Under the pieces are notes generated by a model. It was not told the DNA's origin. It saw only the letters and a list, made by a program, of their open reading frames with translations, and ran no database searches. A stretch of DNA of 64,000 nucleotides from an uncultured Schlesneria sp. (GTDB lineage: Bacteria > Planctomycetota > Planctomycetia > Planctomycetales > Planctomycetaceae): positions 27,905-91,904 of the forward strand of contig CAIMFH010000035.1 of the NCBI GenBank assembly GCA_903840265.1. The letters run 5' to 3'. Shown one piece after another: positions 7,983 to 17,383 of this stretch. Position numbers and translations under genes: made by a program. Positions within the stretch are counted from its first letter, which is position 1; each line of letters starts with the position of its first letter.

Positions 7983-10900
7983 TCATCTTTGCTTCGCAAA
8001 CCACGGGTAGACCGTTGGTAAGACGAGCGTCGTGAGTAACGTCGATGTGATCAACCCGCCGATCACGACTGTGGCCAGTGGCCGTTGTAGTTCGGCACCG
8101 GATGTCGTTGAGAGGGCCATGGGCAGGAATCCCAGGCTGGCGACGAGGGCTGTCATCAGGACGGGACGCAGTCGGCTCATCGCGGCTTCTTCGGCGGCGG
8201 CACGGGGATCTTGACCCGACTCGCGCAAGTGCTCCGCGGCACTCACCCAGACGAGGCCGTTTAAAACCGCGACACCGAACAGGGCGATGAAGCCGACACC
8301 GGCGGAGATGCTGAACGGCATCCCTCGTAGTGCGAGCGCGAAGACTCCTCCCGAGGCGGCAATTGGCACGGCGGTGAAGATCAAACCGGCCAGGCGAGAC
8401 GAATGGAAGGTTGTGTGCAGCAGCAGGAAAATCAGCAGGAGTACGATGGGAGTGACTAGAGCGAGACGCAAACTAGCTGACTGCAGATTTTCAAAGTCGC
8501 CGCCCCATTTGATTTCATAGCCGGCAGGGAGTCGGATCTCTTTGGCGATCTTGAATTGAGCTTCGCGCACGAAGCTGGCGACATCACGATCGCGAACATT
8601 CGCCTGAGCATAGGTGCGGCGGCGAGTTCCTTCGTGCTCGATGCTGGGTGGCGACTCTTCGATAATGACGCTGGCTAATTCGCCCAGTGGAATCTGGCGA
8701 CCGTCGGCGGCGGTGATCGGAAGCTGTTCGAGGCGATTGACATCGGCTCGCCATTCGAGGGGAAAGCGAACGGTGATTGGGAATCGCATGCGACCATCGA
8801 ACACCAGGCCCGCTCGCCGACCACCTAAAGCCGATACGGTCTCCATCACACGCGCGGCGTCAATTCCATAGCGAGCCAAAGCCTCGGGCTGGGCCTGGAT
8901 GCGCACCGTCGGCAGGTTTGCCTGATGCTCGGTTTTGACATCTGCCGCGCCAGCAATGGAGTTCAGTACAGACTCAATCTGTTTGCCAAGGCGGGACAGC
9001 GTCGCAAGGTCTTCGCCGTAGACGAAGACCGCCACGTCGGCCTTCACGCCGGCGACGAGTTCATCAACACGCATCTCGATCGGTTGCGTGAATCCGAAGA
9101 CGATCCCCGGCACATTGTCCCCCAACAACGCCTTGATCTCTTCGATCAGCTCGTTGCGCGTCTTGTGGCGAGGCCACTCGCCATGTGGCTTCAGCAGCAC
9201 CCACAGATCTGTTTGCTGAACCCCCATCAAGTCGTTGGCAATCTCGGGACGCCCTGTCTTGCAGAAGGCGGTCTTCACCTCAGGCAGCTTCATTATCAGG
9301 CTTTCCACCTGCTGGCCCAAGGGAATCGCATCTTCCAGCGTGGCGCTGGGGAGCCGCGTGATCTCGATCAACAAATCGCCTTCGTCCAGACGAGGCATGA
9401 ATTCCGCCCCCAGTTGCATGGCGACGGGAATGCTCGCCAGAAACACGCTGAACGCGACAATCGCGGTGATGACCGGGTTCCTGACAACGCGATGTACCAG
9501 CGGATGATAGATCCGATGCAGGACGCGGATCAGCCAGATCTCTTTCTCTTCCATTTTCTTTGGCAGCGCCATCGATGCGAGTGCCGGCATCAACGTCAAC
9601 GACAGTACCAGCGAACCTGCCAAAGCGAACAGGACGGTTAGCGCCATCGGCCGAAACAGCTTTCCTTCCGAACCCTGCAGGGCCAGCAGCGGGACATAGA
9701 CGATGGCGACAATCAGTTCTCCGAACATTGTCGGCTTGCGAACTTCGATCGCCGCATCGCGGATCACGTCATCATGTGGTCGGCCCTCGTGATTCATCGA
9801 GATCCGGCGTACGCAGTTCTCGATCATAATGACCGAGCTATCGACGATCAGTCCGAAGTCGATTGCACCCAGGCTCATCAGGCTCGCGCTGACTCCGAAG
9901 GCCCACATCAGGTTGGCGGCGAACAACATCGACAGAGGAATCGCGAGCGCCACCACGATCCCGGCGCGCAGGCTGCCGAGCATGATCAGCAGCACGACGA
10001 TGACCAGCACGCCCCCTTCGAGCAGATTCTTTTCGACGGTGTGCAGCGTCCGCTCGATCAAGTCGGCGCGGTCATAGATGACTTCGATCGAGACGCCATC
10101 AGGAAGGGTCGTGCTGATCTCTTCTAGCCGTGCCTTCGCGGCATGGACCACCTCGCGTGAGTTCGCACCGAACAGCATCATGACCATCCCGGTCACGGCT
10201 TCGCCCTTGCCATCGCGAGTCACCGCCCCCTGCCGAGTCATTGGCTGGATGCTGACATCGGCCACGTCTTTGATCAGGACTGGCGAGCCATTTTTGGCGG
10301 CTCGAATGACCACGTTTTGAATGTCGCTGACGGAGGTCAATAACGCCTGCCCACGGATGAATCGTTGCTCGTCATGATGGACGACGTATCCGCCCCCTGC
10401 CGTCGAGTTGTTGGATTCCATTGCCAGGAAGATCTCCGACAGCGACACGCCGAAGCTGGCCAAGCGATCGGGGTCGGGTCGCACCTGGTAAGACTGATAG
10501 TAACCGCCGTGCGAATTGACCTCGGTGATCCCCGCCACTTGGCGCAGTCGCGGTGCGATCTGCCATTCGAGGATCGTGCGCAGTTCCATTAGCGATTTGG
10601 TCTCGGACTTCACCTGGAACTGCAGGATCTCACCGAGGGCCGTTGTCAGCGGATTGAGGCGCGGCGTTCCGTATCCGGGGGGGATCTTTTCACCGGCATC
10701 GGCCAGTCGCTCCTGAATCAGTTGTCGAGCCCGATAGATATCGGTCCCTTCGTGAAAGACGACCGTCACGAGCGAGATCCCCAGTCGAGAAATACTGCGG
10801 ATTTCTTCGACATTGGGCAGACCGCTCATCGTCAATTCGACGGGATAGCTGACGTATTGCTCGACTTCCAACGGCGACAAGGCACCCGCATCGGTCACGA

Positions 10901-11045
10901 TCTGGACTTGGACATTCGTCAGGTCGGGGACCGCATCGATCGGGAGCGCGAGTGCCGCATAGGCCCCGAGCGCCCCCATGATGAAGACGAGCGAGATCAC
11001 GAGCATGCGGTTCTTCAGCGATGTTTCAATCAGCGAGGCGAGCAT
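7983..11045 (-). CDS. CzcA-type heavy-metal efflux RND transporter
   Basis: The 1020-residue inner-membrane pump belongs to the HME-RND family that exports divalent or monovalent metal ions using the proton gradient. It shows the family layout of two repeats, each with one membrane helix, a large periplasmic domain, and five further helices. In the fourth transmembrane region, AIDFGLIVDSSVIMIEN carries D396, D402 and E409. The i, i+6, i+13 spacing matches the proton-relay acids of CzcA (as I recall D402, D408, E415), which favours Zn/Co/Cd/Ni over the Cu/Ag branch. It is the last gene of an operon behind the adaptor gene and the His-rich exported protein. No outer-membrane channel gene is in the operon. 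Confidence 0.95.
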   Translation of the reverse strand: MLASLIETSLKNRMLVISLVFIMGALGAYAALALPIDAVPDLTNVQVQIVTDAGALSPLEVEQYVSYPVELTMSGLPNVEEIRSISRLGISLVTVVFHEGTDIYRARQLIQERLADAGEKIPPGYGTPRLNPLTTALGEILQFQVKSETKSLMELRTILEWQIAPRLRQVAGITEVNSHGGYYQSYQVRPDPDRLASFGVSLSEIFLAMESNNSTAGGGYVVHHDEQRFIRGQALLTSVSDIQNVVIRAAKNGSPVLIKDVADVSIQPMTRQGAVTRDGKGEAVTGMVMMLFGANSREVVHAAKARLEEISTTLPDGVSIEVIYDRADLIERTLHTVEKNLLEGGVLVIVVLLIMLGSLRAGIVVALAIPLSMLFAANLMWAFGVSASLMSLGAIDFGLIVDSSVIMIENCVRRISMNHEGRPHDDVIRDAAIEVRKPTMFGELIVAIVYVPLLALQGSEGKLFRPMALTVLFALAGSLVLSLTLMPALASMALPKKMEEKEIWLIRVLHRIYHPLVHRVVRNPVITAIVAFSVFLASIPVAMQLGAEFMPRLDEGDLLIEITRLPSATLEDAIPLGQQVESLIMKLPEVKTAFCKTGRPEIANDLMGVQQTDLWVLLKPHGEWPRHKTRNELIEEIKALLGDNVPGIVFGFTQPIEMRVDELVAGVKADVAVFVYGEDLATLSRLGKQIESVLNSIAGAADVKTEHQANLPTVRIQAQPEALARYGIDAARVMETVSALGGRRAGLVFDGRMRFPITVRFPLEWRADVNRLEQLPITAADGRQIPLGELASVIIEESPPSIEHEGTRRRTYAQANVRDRDVASFVREAQFKIAKEIRLPAGYEIKWGGDFENLQSASLRLALVTPIVLLLIFLLLHTTFHSSRLAGLIFTAVPIAASGGVFALALRGMPFSISAGVGFIALFGVAVLNGLVWVSAAEHLRESGQDPRAAAEEAAMSRLRPVLMTALVASLGFLPMALSTTSGAELQRPLATVVIGGLITSTLLTTLVLPTVYPWFAKQR

Positions 11046-11169
11046 GATGAGCTTTGGATTCTTTCGTCAGGTGAAGGTCGCGTTTGCGCGCATGTTTCGA
11101 TGAGCGACCAACGGGAGCGGTGGGATCTGCTTCCGAGCGATAGCTCGAATTGGGTTGAGGGGACTGCCC

Positions 11170-12603
11170 TCATTCCTCGGGTTCCAACAGCATTTCCGAC
11201 TTCAGCAGGAACGTGCCGCTAATCGCGATCCGATCACCAACCGTCAGTCCCGCCGTCACTTCGATCCAAGGATCGACCGTCATGCCCAAAGTCACGTCAC
11301 GCGGAGTGAACTCATGCTCACTTGTCGCGATGAAGACGTACACGCGACCTTCGCTGCGTACGATGGCAGATTCGGGAACGGCGATCGTTTGAACCGCCGG
11401 TCCGTCAGGCAGCAGGACGCGCACGAACATGCCCGGCTTCAGCAAACGGTCTTCGTTGGAGATATCTGCCACGACAGGTGTCGCGCGCGTCTCCTGATTC
11501 ACTGTGCGACCGATGAAGGCAATCGTCGATTCCAGCGTCATCTCCGGCAGAGCGGGCGTTTGAACCTGGATCTTTTGGCCGGGGGACAACTTTAGCGCCG
11601 ACCAATCTTTGTCGCGAATGTCCGCTTGAACCCATAGTTTGCTGGTATCGGCCAGAACTAGAATATCTTCGCCCAGGCGAACTCGTTCGGTGGCCGCCAC
11701 GATCAACTCTTCGACTGTGGCCGAAAACGGCGCGACGACTGGCCAGGTGCTGAGCGTCTCCTCTTTGGAGAGGTCGCCGATCTGGTCTGCCGACTGACCC
11801 GTCAACCAGGTCAACCGCTGCCGGGCGACGGCCAGCCGGCGCGAGGCATCGTCAAACATCGAGTCTGCCTTGCCAACTTTTTGTCGAGCATCGAAGGTGG
11901 CTTGCTCGCACGCCGCCTGAAACGTGGCTGCGGCAGAATCCCGAGTCGAGGCTTGTTCCAACACCATTCGCTGGCTGATGACGCCGCCGCTGAGCGGTTT
12001 CAAGTTAGCATTGATGGCTTCGGCTGTGCGGAACTTGGAATACGCCGAGAAAATATCGCGGCGATAGTCCCCGAGGATGCGATCCTGGAACTCTTCTTCG
12101 AGCGATGCGATTTCTTGTGGCCGTTTCAATTTTGCCATCAGATCAATCAGGTTGGTCTGGATCGAACGCCACCAGTCGCGGTCTCGTCGAGCCAGTTCGA
12201 GATCGGCCTGCTGCTTCAAAACGTCCGCGCGACGCTCGCCAAGTTCGGGGCTGTTCACAATGGCCAGCAGTTGCCCCGCTTCGACGTGATCACCGACGGT
12301 GACGGCCATTTTCTGAACCAAGCCGTCGGCGGGCGACTTCACTGACACATGCCGAGTGCCGTTGTATTCGATTCGGCCAGGCACCGTTCGCACCGGGTTC
12401 AGTGTTCGCTGCTCGACCGCGGCGACTTGGATCTTCGCGGCCACCAGCTTCGCATCCGTCAACGTGACGTGATCACGACGAACGGACGTGTTTGGCTTTT
12501 CCTCGGCGCCGACTTCAGGATGAGTCGTCAGCAGGTGATAGCCACCCGCGACACCAGCGGTGGTACACAATAGAACGATTGCCGTCATCAATTTACGCTT
12601 CAC
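11170..12603 (-). CDS. Efflux RND periplasmic adaptor (membrane fusion protein)
   Basis: This is the adaptor that links the RND pump to an outer-membrane channel. It has an N-terminal membrane anchor or signal (KRKLMTAIVLLCTTAGVAGG) and a biotinyl-lipoyl-like half (VKSPADGLVQKMAVTVGDHV, then EAGQLLAIVNSPEL). A helical hairpin follows (about 120-230), then the second lipoyl half (WPVVAPFSATVEELIVA) and beta-barrel domains. I chose GTG 12603 because GGAG lies 8 bases upstream and the signal then begins at the protein start. In-frame ATG 12633 and GTG 12744 are alternatives with weaker context. It ends 125 bases before the pump gene on the same strand. Confidence 0.92.
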   Translation of the reverse strand: MKRKLMTAIVLLCTTAGVAGGYHLLTTHPEVGAEEKPNTSVRRDHVTLTDAKLVAAKIQVAAVEQRTLNPVRTVPGRIEYNGTRHVSVKSPADGLVQKMAVTVGDHVEAGQLLAIVNSPELGERRADVLKQQADLELARRDRDWWRSIQTNLIDLMAKLKRPQEIASLEEEFQDRILGDYRRDIFSAYSKFRTAEAINANLKPLSGGVISQRMVLEQASTRDSAAATFQAACEQATFDARQKVGKADSMFDDASRRLAVARQRLTWLTGQSADQIGDLSKEETLSTWPVVAPFSATVEELIVAATERVRLGEDILVLADTSKLWVQADIRDKDWSALKLSPGQKIQVQTPALPEMTLESTIAFIGRTVNQETRATPVVADISNEDRLLKPGMFVRVLLPDGPAVQTIAVPESAIVRSEGRVYVFIATSEHEFTPRDVTLGMTVDPWIEVTAGLTVGDRIAISGTFLLKSEMLLEPEE

Positions 12604-12775
12604 GATGAAACTCCGTCTCTGCAGGAACTTCATGTCTTCGGTGTCTGGAACAGACCGACCAGGACTGAGTTCGACTGGCAAGTTGCCATGTTGTCGGGCG
12701 ATTGGTTTTGATGAACCAATGAAGAATGCTCGCGGTGAAAACACCGTGAATCAGATGCTGCGAATGTCTGCGAGA

Positions 12776-13267
12776 TCAGCAGCGCGCGACGCGCAACAGT
12801 GTTCCCAGCGAGACCGAGCCCAGATACGTATCGAGAAATTGCGTCGACGCAGTCGGCTTCAGTCGAGGACCGACTTCCGGAAAGCTCGACAACCATGCGG
12901 TGACTGTGCAAGCACTGACGACATTCAACGGACTAGCGACCGATTGAGTCTGAAGCTGGCTATCCTGAGAATCCTGCGGGCAAAATGGACAGGGACCATC
13001 TTGTGATTCTTCGCCCGGATGGTGCGCTGGCTTGGGAACCAGGTGCCAATGCCACCCGAAATCGATGTGCGAATTGACGGTGACATCAGAGTGATAGTGG
13101 GCCAGATGCCCCGTAAATGTCTCTGTTGCGGCCGCTTCGTCGACATCAGCACTGTGAGCATGCACCAGCGGAATCGGGCCATTCCACAACGACACGATCA
13201 GCGCCAACCGTCCAAAAAAGGACAGCCATCGTCTGACGGTGCGAGGTTGTGAATGGTGGGCGTGCAT
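12776..13267 (-). CDS. Exported His-rich protein heading the metal-efflux operon
   Basis: The 163-residue protein has a basic N-terminus followed by a hydrophobic signal (WLSFFGRLALIVSLWNGPIP), with probable cleavage after VHA near residue 38. The mature part is rich in His (HLAHYHSDVTVNSHID, GWHWHLVPKPAHH) and contains CPFC. That composition suggests periplasmic metal binding. It is the first gene before the adaptor and the CzcA-type pump on the same strand, which makes a metal chaperone or sensor role plausible, but this is inference. I chose ATG 13267 because AGGGAA lies about 6 bases upstream; an upstream in-frame start at 13309 lacks this. Confidence 0.8.
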   Translation of the reverse strand: MHAHHSQPRTVRRWLSFFGRLALIVSLWNGPIPLVHAHSADVDEAAATETFTGHLAHYHSDVTVNSHIDFGWHWHLVPKPAHHPGEESQDGPCPFCPQDSQDSQLQTQSVASPLNVVSACTVTAWLSSFPEVGPRLKPTASTQFLDTYLGSVSLGTLLRVARC

Positions 13268-13349
13268 CAATTTCCCTTGTTGGGTGATCCTGTAGATAAT
13301 GTATCCCACGGACCCGTCTCGTCAATCGGCAAGTTTTTGATTGAATAAT

Positions 13350-13700
13350 TTAGCCCGATAGAGTTGCCACAAATCCCCATCCCAAAATCGACAGCACGAC
13401 GATCAAGGCCAACATAACCGCGACCCGCGACGGCGGGAAATCCGTCCCAGCAAAGCATTTATGAGCGAACCAGCCAGACAGCAGGCCGATCGGCAACCAG
13501 AATAAGCCGAATCCCGACAATACCAGAGTAATGACGACCAATTCCCGTTCTTTTGTCGTGTCGCACAGGATTGCGAGGATGAGAATCGCGATCGTGCCAA
13601 CCAAGGCGGTCAGAACGCCGGCCCAGCGAGCATCGGCGGCCTCGCCCTTCCGTCGCATTCGATCGGCCTCAATTCGGATGTCTTGTGGCTGATCGGTCAT
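13350..13700 (-). CDS. Small three-helix membrane protein
   Basis: The 116-residue protein has a charged N-terminus (about 25 residues) and three hydrophobic segments (about 27-47, 55-78 and 90-113), so it should be an integral inner-membrane protein. I recognise no family. It is followed on the same strand by the His-rich gene, about 80 bases away, but I have no firm reason to place it in the metal operon. Confidence 0.75.
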   Translation of the reverse strand: MTDQPQDIRIEADRMRRKGEAADARWAGVLTALVGTIAILILAILCDTTKERELVVITLVLSGFGLFWLPIGLLSGWFAHKCFAGTDFPPSRVAVMLALIVVLSILGWGFVATLSG

Positions 13701-13840
13701 GGACTGCGATCTCTATCTGAACAGTCGGAGATCCCAGAGCTCATCTTCCCCAGATTGCCAGAGAATGCTACATCTCGTCTGGATTTTAGTGAGACCGGCG
13801 ACCGGCGTCGCTTCCGGGACTGTCGAAAGCAGATTTTGAA

Positions 13841-14941
13841 ATGGCCAAGGCCCCTGCCCCCATCACCAACCTCGACAAAGCCGCCACCCTGCTGGCTCGG
13901 CTTGATCCGAAAGCATTGGACAAGGTGTTTGAGATGCTGGGGCCCGAGTTCGCAGGCAAACTGCGACCGATCGTCTCGGCCGTCACCAAGCGAAAAGACT
14001 TCACCGCGCTGACCGAACAAGTGCTGCAGGAGTTCCGAGAACTGCAGCAGGATGTTCAGGCCGCCGTCGTGGGTGCCCCCGTCCTGCAGCAACAGTTGCA
14101 ATCGAGTTCGCATCCGGGCAGTCAATCGGTTTCGAATGAGAACCCGACTAGCGGTACGACCCCTGAGGCTGCTGCGTCAGCGCCAACGACTCCAGCACCG
14201 CAGGCGCAGCAAGATCCGAACATGCTGCCGCCGCCGGCTGAAGATCCTGAGGACGCCGCGATCTGTGCCGAAGTGACCTCGTTGAAAAAAGTCCCTCCGG
14301 CGGTCCTGGGTGCCGCGCTCAAGGCCGAAACACCGCGCATGATCGCGACGGTGCTGAAGCAGTTGCCTGCCGAACTGAGCGGCAAAGTGCTGGAACTTCT
14401 GCCGGCCGAGCAGCGACAGAACGTCTTCCTGATGATGGCCGACAAGATCCAGATCAGTTCAGCGATCGTTGGCCGCGTGCTGCAGCGCGTGTTGGATGTT
14501 TGCCGCACCGTCAATCCCGCGGCCGTCGCCCGGACAGACCGCCGCGTGACCACCTTGATCGGCATCCTGCAGACCGTCGAACGTGAAGAAAAAATCCGCC
14601 TGATGGAAACGCTGGCTGAACGCGATCCCGAACTGGCCGCCAAAGTCGATGACTTGATGTACGACTATACGGACGTCCTGAGAATCGAGGATCGATCGGT
14701 CCAGAAGCTGTTGGGCCAGTTGGAACAAAAGATCGTCGCGATGGCGCTGAAAACCGCGCCCGATGATCTGCGTGAGAAGATTATGAAAAACCTGTCCGAA
14801 CGTGTTCGGCTGGCGTTGACCGAAGAAATGGAACTGCTCTCGGGGGTCACCCCATCCAAGGCGGATCAGGCTCGTCGCGAGATCGCGACGGTCATCCGGA
14901 ACCAGGACAAAGAGGGCGCGATCATGTGGATGGAAGGTTAA
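13841..14941 (+). CDS. fliG: Divergent FliG-like flagellar motor switch protein
   Basis: The last 120 residues match the torque-transmitting C-terminal domain of FliG: RDPELAAKVDDLMYDYTDVL, then RIEDRSVQKLLGQLEQKIV, then DLREKIMKNLSERVRLALTE. FliG sits on the cytoplasmic face of the flagellar basal body. Residues 10-70 also look FliG-like. A Gln/Pro/Ala-rich linker of about 60 residues (80-137) separates them from the middle domain. There the diagnostic EHPQ motif is replaced by ETPR (163-166). The protein has 366 residues; usual FliG is about 330-350. No other flagellar gene is adjacent. It may be a paralogue; an orphan FliN domain lies at 45.6 kb. Confidence 0.88.
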   Translation: MAKAPAPITNLDKAATLLARLDPKALDKVFEMLGPEFAGKLRPIVSAVTKRKDFTALTEQVLQEFRELQQDVQAAVVGAPVLQQQLQSSSHPGSQSVSNENPTSGTTPEAAASAPTTPAPQAQQDPNMLPPPAEDPEDAAICAEVTSLKKVPPAVLGAALKAETPRMIATVLKQLPAELSGKVLELLPAEQRQNVFLMMADKIQISSAIVGRVLQRVLDVCRTVNPAAVARTDRRVTTLIGILQTVEREEKIRLMETLAERDPELAAKVDDLMYDYTDVLRIEDRSVQKLLGQLEQKIVAMALKTAPDDLREKIMKNLSERVRLALTEEMELLSGVTPSKADQARREIATVIRNQDKEGAIMWMEG

Positions 14942-14957
14942 GTTGCCGGCCATGTCG

Positions 14958-14985
14958 CCAATCTCGCCAAGAGATTGGGTCTTCA
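14958..14985 (+). repeat. Interspersed hairpin repeat CCAATCTCGCCAAGAGATTG, copy 1
   Basis: CCAATCTC (14958-14965) pairs with GAGATTGG (14971-14978) around a 5-base loop and is followed by GTCTTC. The same sequence recurs at 57131-57156 and, degraded, at 54717-54743, all on the plus strand. Here it lies 17 bases after the FliG-like stop and could serve as a terminator, though no T-run follows. Confidence 0.7.
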
Positions 14986-15008
14986 TAAGAATCGTGTGCA
15001 GAACTGGC

Positions 15009-15211
15009 CTTAGTCCCGGTAGGGACGGCAGATAATAGCCCACCACTTCTAGTGGTGGGTTATCGTCAACCGTTTGCGAGAAGTCCCGGAGGGACGACAG
15101 AACTCTTCCGGTCGCGAATGCGAATGCAACTAGGTCGAGATGCAGGCCGCCGTCTCTTAGTTCAAACGGAAACAATCATCGAAATCTTCTGTCGTCCCTA
15201 GCGGGACTAAG
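15009..15211. repeat. AGTCCCGGTAGGGAC repeat cluster with internal hairpin
   Basis: A 24-base element at 15009-15032 recurs inverted at 15188-15211 with two mismatches. A third, shorter direct copy lies at about 15080-15100. Between them, CCCACCACT (15039-15047) and AGTGGTGGG (15051-15059) form a strong hairpin that extends on both sides to 14 pairs. The cluster occupies most of the gap between the FliG-like gene and dps. It resembles dispersed planctomycete repeats; no coding potential is seen. Confidence 0.75.
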
Positions 15212-15243
15212 AAAAAAGCGGTGGCCGGGTCCTCGATCAAAGA

Positions 15244-15273
15244 CACGGACTTGTCGAAGACTCCAAGTCCGTG
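15244..15273. repeat. Hairpin of the GTGGCACC / GACTCC repeat family
   Basis: CACGGACTTG (15244-15253) is perfectly complementary to CAAGTCCGTG (15264-15273) with the loop TCGAAGACTC, followed by GCACC. Related elements occur at 26155-26242, 58798-58946 and 62134-62162. It lies about 45 bases beyond the dps stop codon and may terminate that transcript. Confidence 0.7.
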
Positions 15274-15319
15274 GCACCCCAATCTTCGTGATTGCCGTGA
15301 GCCGAACGCCCACCTTCAC

Positions 15320-15799
15320 TTAGCCCTGTAGATGCGCTTCGACGAACCAGAGGTTCTTGTCGAGGGCGCGCGAGATCGCGGTGAAGATGTCTGCCGCATC
15401 GGCATCACCGAGTTCATCCGAGTGATCGATGGCGGCTCGCATCAGCTTTCCGGCGGCAGCCAACGCCGATGAGAGCGCTTCGACGTGATCTTTGCCGCTG
15501 GTGATCGTCAGCGGATAGGCGGCCAGCTTGGTTCGCGAACTGACGGGGGCCAGCGTTCCTTCGGCAATGCCACCCAGGGCCACAATTCGTTCGGCCAGGG
15601 TATCGACATGTTCCGGCAATTCACCGGCGATCTCGTCGAACAGTAAGTGCAAGGCGATGAACTGGGGGCCTTTCACATTCCAATGGGCTTGCTTCGTCTG
15701 CAACTGCAGGTCGATCAAATCAGCCAGTCGTTCATTCATGAACTGGCACAGCTTGGATCGAATTTCGACGGGCAAATCATTCTTGGTCGGATTCATCAT
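15320..15799 (-). CDS. dps: Dps-family ferritin-like DNA protection protein
   Basis: The 159-residue protein is a Dps: a dodecameric mini-ferritin that oxidises and stores iron with peroxide and protects DNA. The intersubunit ferroxidase site is visible as AHWNVKGPQFIALHLLFDEI followed by PEHVDTLAERI, supplying the two His, the Asp and the Glu ligands. Length is typical. AAGGAA stands 4 bases before the first of two consecutive ATGs. It lies 36 bases after the catalase stop on the same strand, so the two peroxide-defence genes may be cotranscribed and controlled by the OxyR-like regulator upstream. Confidence 0.95.
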   Translation of the reverse strand: MMNPTKNDLPVEIRSKLCQFMNERLADLIDLQLQTKQAHWNVKGPQFIALHLLFDEIAGELPEHVDTLAERIVALGGIAEGTLAPVSSRTKLAAYPLTITSGKDHVEALSSALAAAGKLMRAAIDHSDELGDADAADIFTAISRALDKNLWFVEAHLQG

Positions 15800-15835
15800 T
15801 ATTCCTTGGTAAGAGTCGCCGCAGATTGTAACGAC

Positions 15836-17299
15836 TCATGCGGGCCGCGTCAGCGATAACGCGTGGCGGACCCCAGCGGCATACTCGGGATGGACTTGCT
15901 CGAGCAGTCCCAGTTGTCGTTCGACAATCTCGGCGGGAACGCTGGCCATCGATTCTGACATGTTCTTAAACAGCCGCTGTTTCTGGTCGGCATCAAACAG
16001 ATTGAACAAAGCTCGCGGTTGCGAGAAATCGTCGTTGCCAATGCGATGATCGTAGCGAGCGGCGTCGCCATCGATTTTCAGTGGCGGCTCGGCGAAGTTC
16101 GGTTGTTCGACAGGACCGTGGAACGAGTTCGGTTCGTAGTATGCATCAGGGTTCGGCGCGTTCTCGAAGAATCGCATCGGCCCGTCTTTGTGATAGTGAT
16201 GCACCGGACACTTCGGTGCGTTCACCGGGATCGATTCATAGTGAGTTCCCAGTCGGTAGCGATGAGCATCGGCGTAGGCGAAGATCCGCGCCTGCAGCAT
16301 CTTGTCGGGCGAGAAGCTAATCCCCGGCACGATGTTCGACGGCGAGAACGCGGCCTGCTCGATCTGTGCATAGTAATTGTCCGGGTTACGGTTCAACTCC
16401 ATGATGCCGACTTCAATCAGCGGATAGTCCCCATGCGGCCAGACTTTTGTGACATCGAATGGGTTGTAAGGAGTCTGGTTGGCATCGGCCTCGGGCATGA
16501 CTTGGATGAAACAGTGCCAGCGAGGGAAGTCGCGTCGTTCGATTGAGCCGAACAGATCCTCCTGATACGACTCGCGAGTCTGCCCCACAACGGCCGCTGC
16601 TTCCGCATTTGTGTAGTGCCGATGTCCCTGCATCGTCTTGAAGTGAAACTTCACCCAGAATCGTTCGTTGTTCGCGTTTAGCAAACTATAGGTGTGACTG
16701 CCGTAACCGTTCATATGACGCGTATCGGTCGGCAGGCCGCGATCTGAGAACAGAATCGTGACCTGATGCAGGGACTCGGGCGACAACGACCAGAAGTCCC
16801 AGGCCGCGGTGGACGAACGCAGATTCGTGCGAGGGTGTCGCTTTTGCGTGTGGATGAAGTCCGGAAACTTATAAGGGTCGCGAATGAAGAAGACCGGGGT
16901 GTTGTTGCCGACCAGATCCCAGTTCCCCTGCTCTGTGTAGAATTTCAACGCGAACCCACGAACATCGCGTTCGGCATCGGCCGCACCCGCTTCGCCCGCC
17001 ACGGTTGAGAATCGAGTCAACATCTCGGTCTGTTTACCGACCGCGGAAAAGATTGCCGCCTTCGTGTATCGGGTGATATCGTTCGTCACGGTAAAGGTCC
17101 CGAAGGCTCCCCAGCCCTTGGCGTGGACCGTTCGCTCTGGAATCCGTTCACGATTCTGATGCGCCAGCTTCTCCATCAACTGGTAATCCTGCATCAGCAC
17201 CGGCCCGCGCGGCCCGGCGGTTATCGCATTCTGGTTGTCTGAAACGGGGGCTCCCCCAGTCGTGGTCAACGGTGGGTTCTGGTTCGAATTGTCATTCAT
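15836..17299 (-). CDS. Monofunctional haem catalase
   Basis: The 487-residue protein is a small-subunit (clade 3-like) catalase that converts hydrogen peroxide to water and oxygen. The distal His lies in [16 protein letters not shown] (H59), the distal Asn in VGNNTPVFF (N132), and the haem-ligating Tyr in [14 protein letters not shown] near residue 340. The [20 protein letters not shown] phrase is also diagnostic. I chose ATG 17299 because AAGGGC precedes it at good distance and the text before it is not catalase-like. It is transcribed away from the OxyR-like gene, with a palindrome in the shared promoter region. dps follows directly. Confidence 0.96.
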   Translation of the reverse strand: MNDNSNQNPPLTTTGGAPVSDNQNAITAGPRGPVLMQDYQLMEKLAHQNRERIPERTVHAKGWGAFGTFTVTNDITRYTKAAIFSAVGKQTEMLTRFSTVAGEAGAADAERDVRGFALKFYTEQGNWDLVGNNTPVFFIRDPYKFPDFIHTQKRHPRTNLRSSTAAWDFWSLSPESLHQVTILFSDRGLPTDTRHMNGYGSHTYSLLNANNERFWVKFHFKTMQGHRHYTNAEAAAVVGQTRESYQEDLFGSIERRDFPRWHCFIQVMPEADANQTPYNPFDVTKVWPHGDYPLIEVGIMELNRNPDNYYAQIEQAAFSPSNIVPGISFSPDKMLQARIFAYADAHRYRLGTHYESIPVNAPKCPVHHYHKDGPMRFFENAPNPDAYYEPNSFHGPVEQPNFAEPPLKIDGDAARYDHRIGNDDFSQPRALFNLFDADQKQRLFKNMSESMASVPAEIVERQLGLLEQVHPEYAAGVRHALSLTRPA

Positions 17300-17383
17300 G
17301 ACTTTGCCCTTCAGCTTGGGAGACTTTGCACGGTTTGTGATGCTCAACGAGCCCAATTGTCGCTGGAACGGGAGATCTGTCCA

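Noticed and set aside
14459..15175. 238-codon minus-strand frame
   Set aside because: It is antisense to the FliG-like gene and runs through the repeat cluster.
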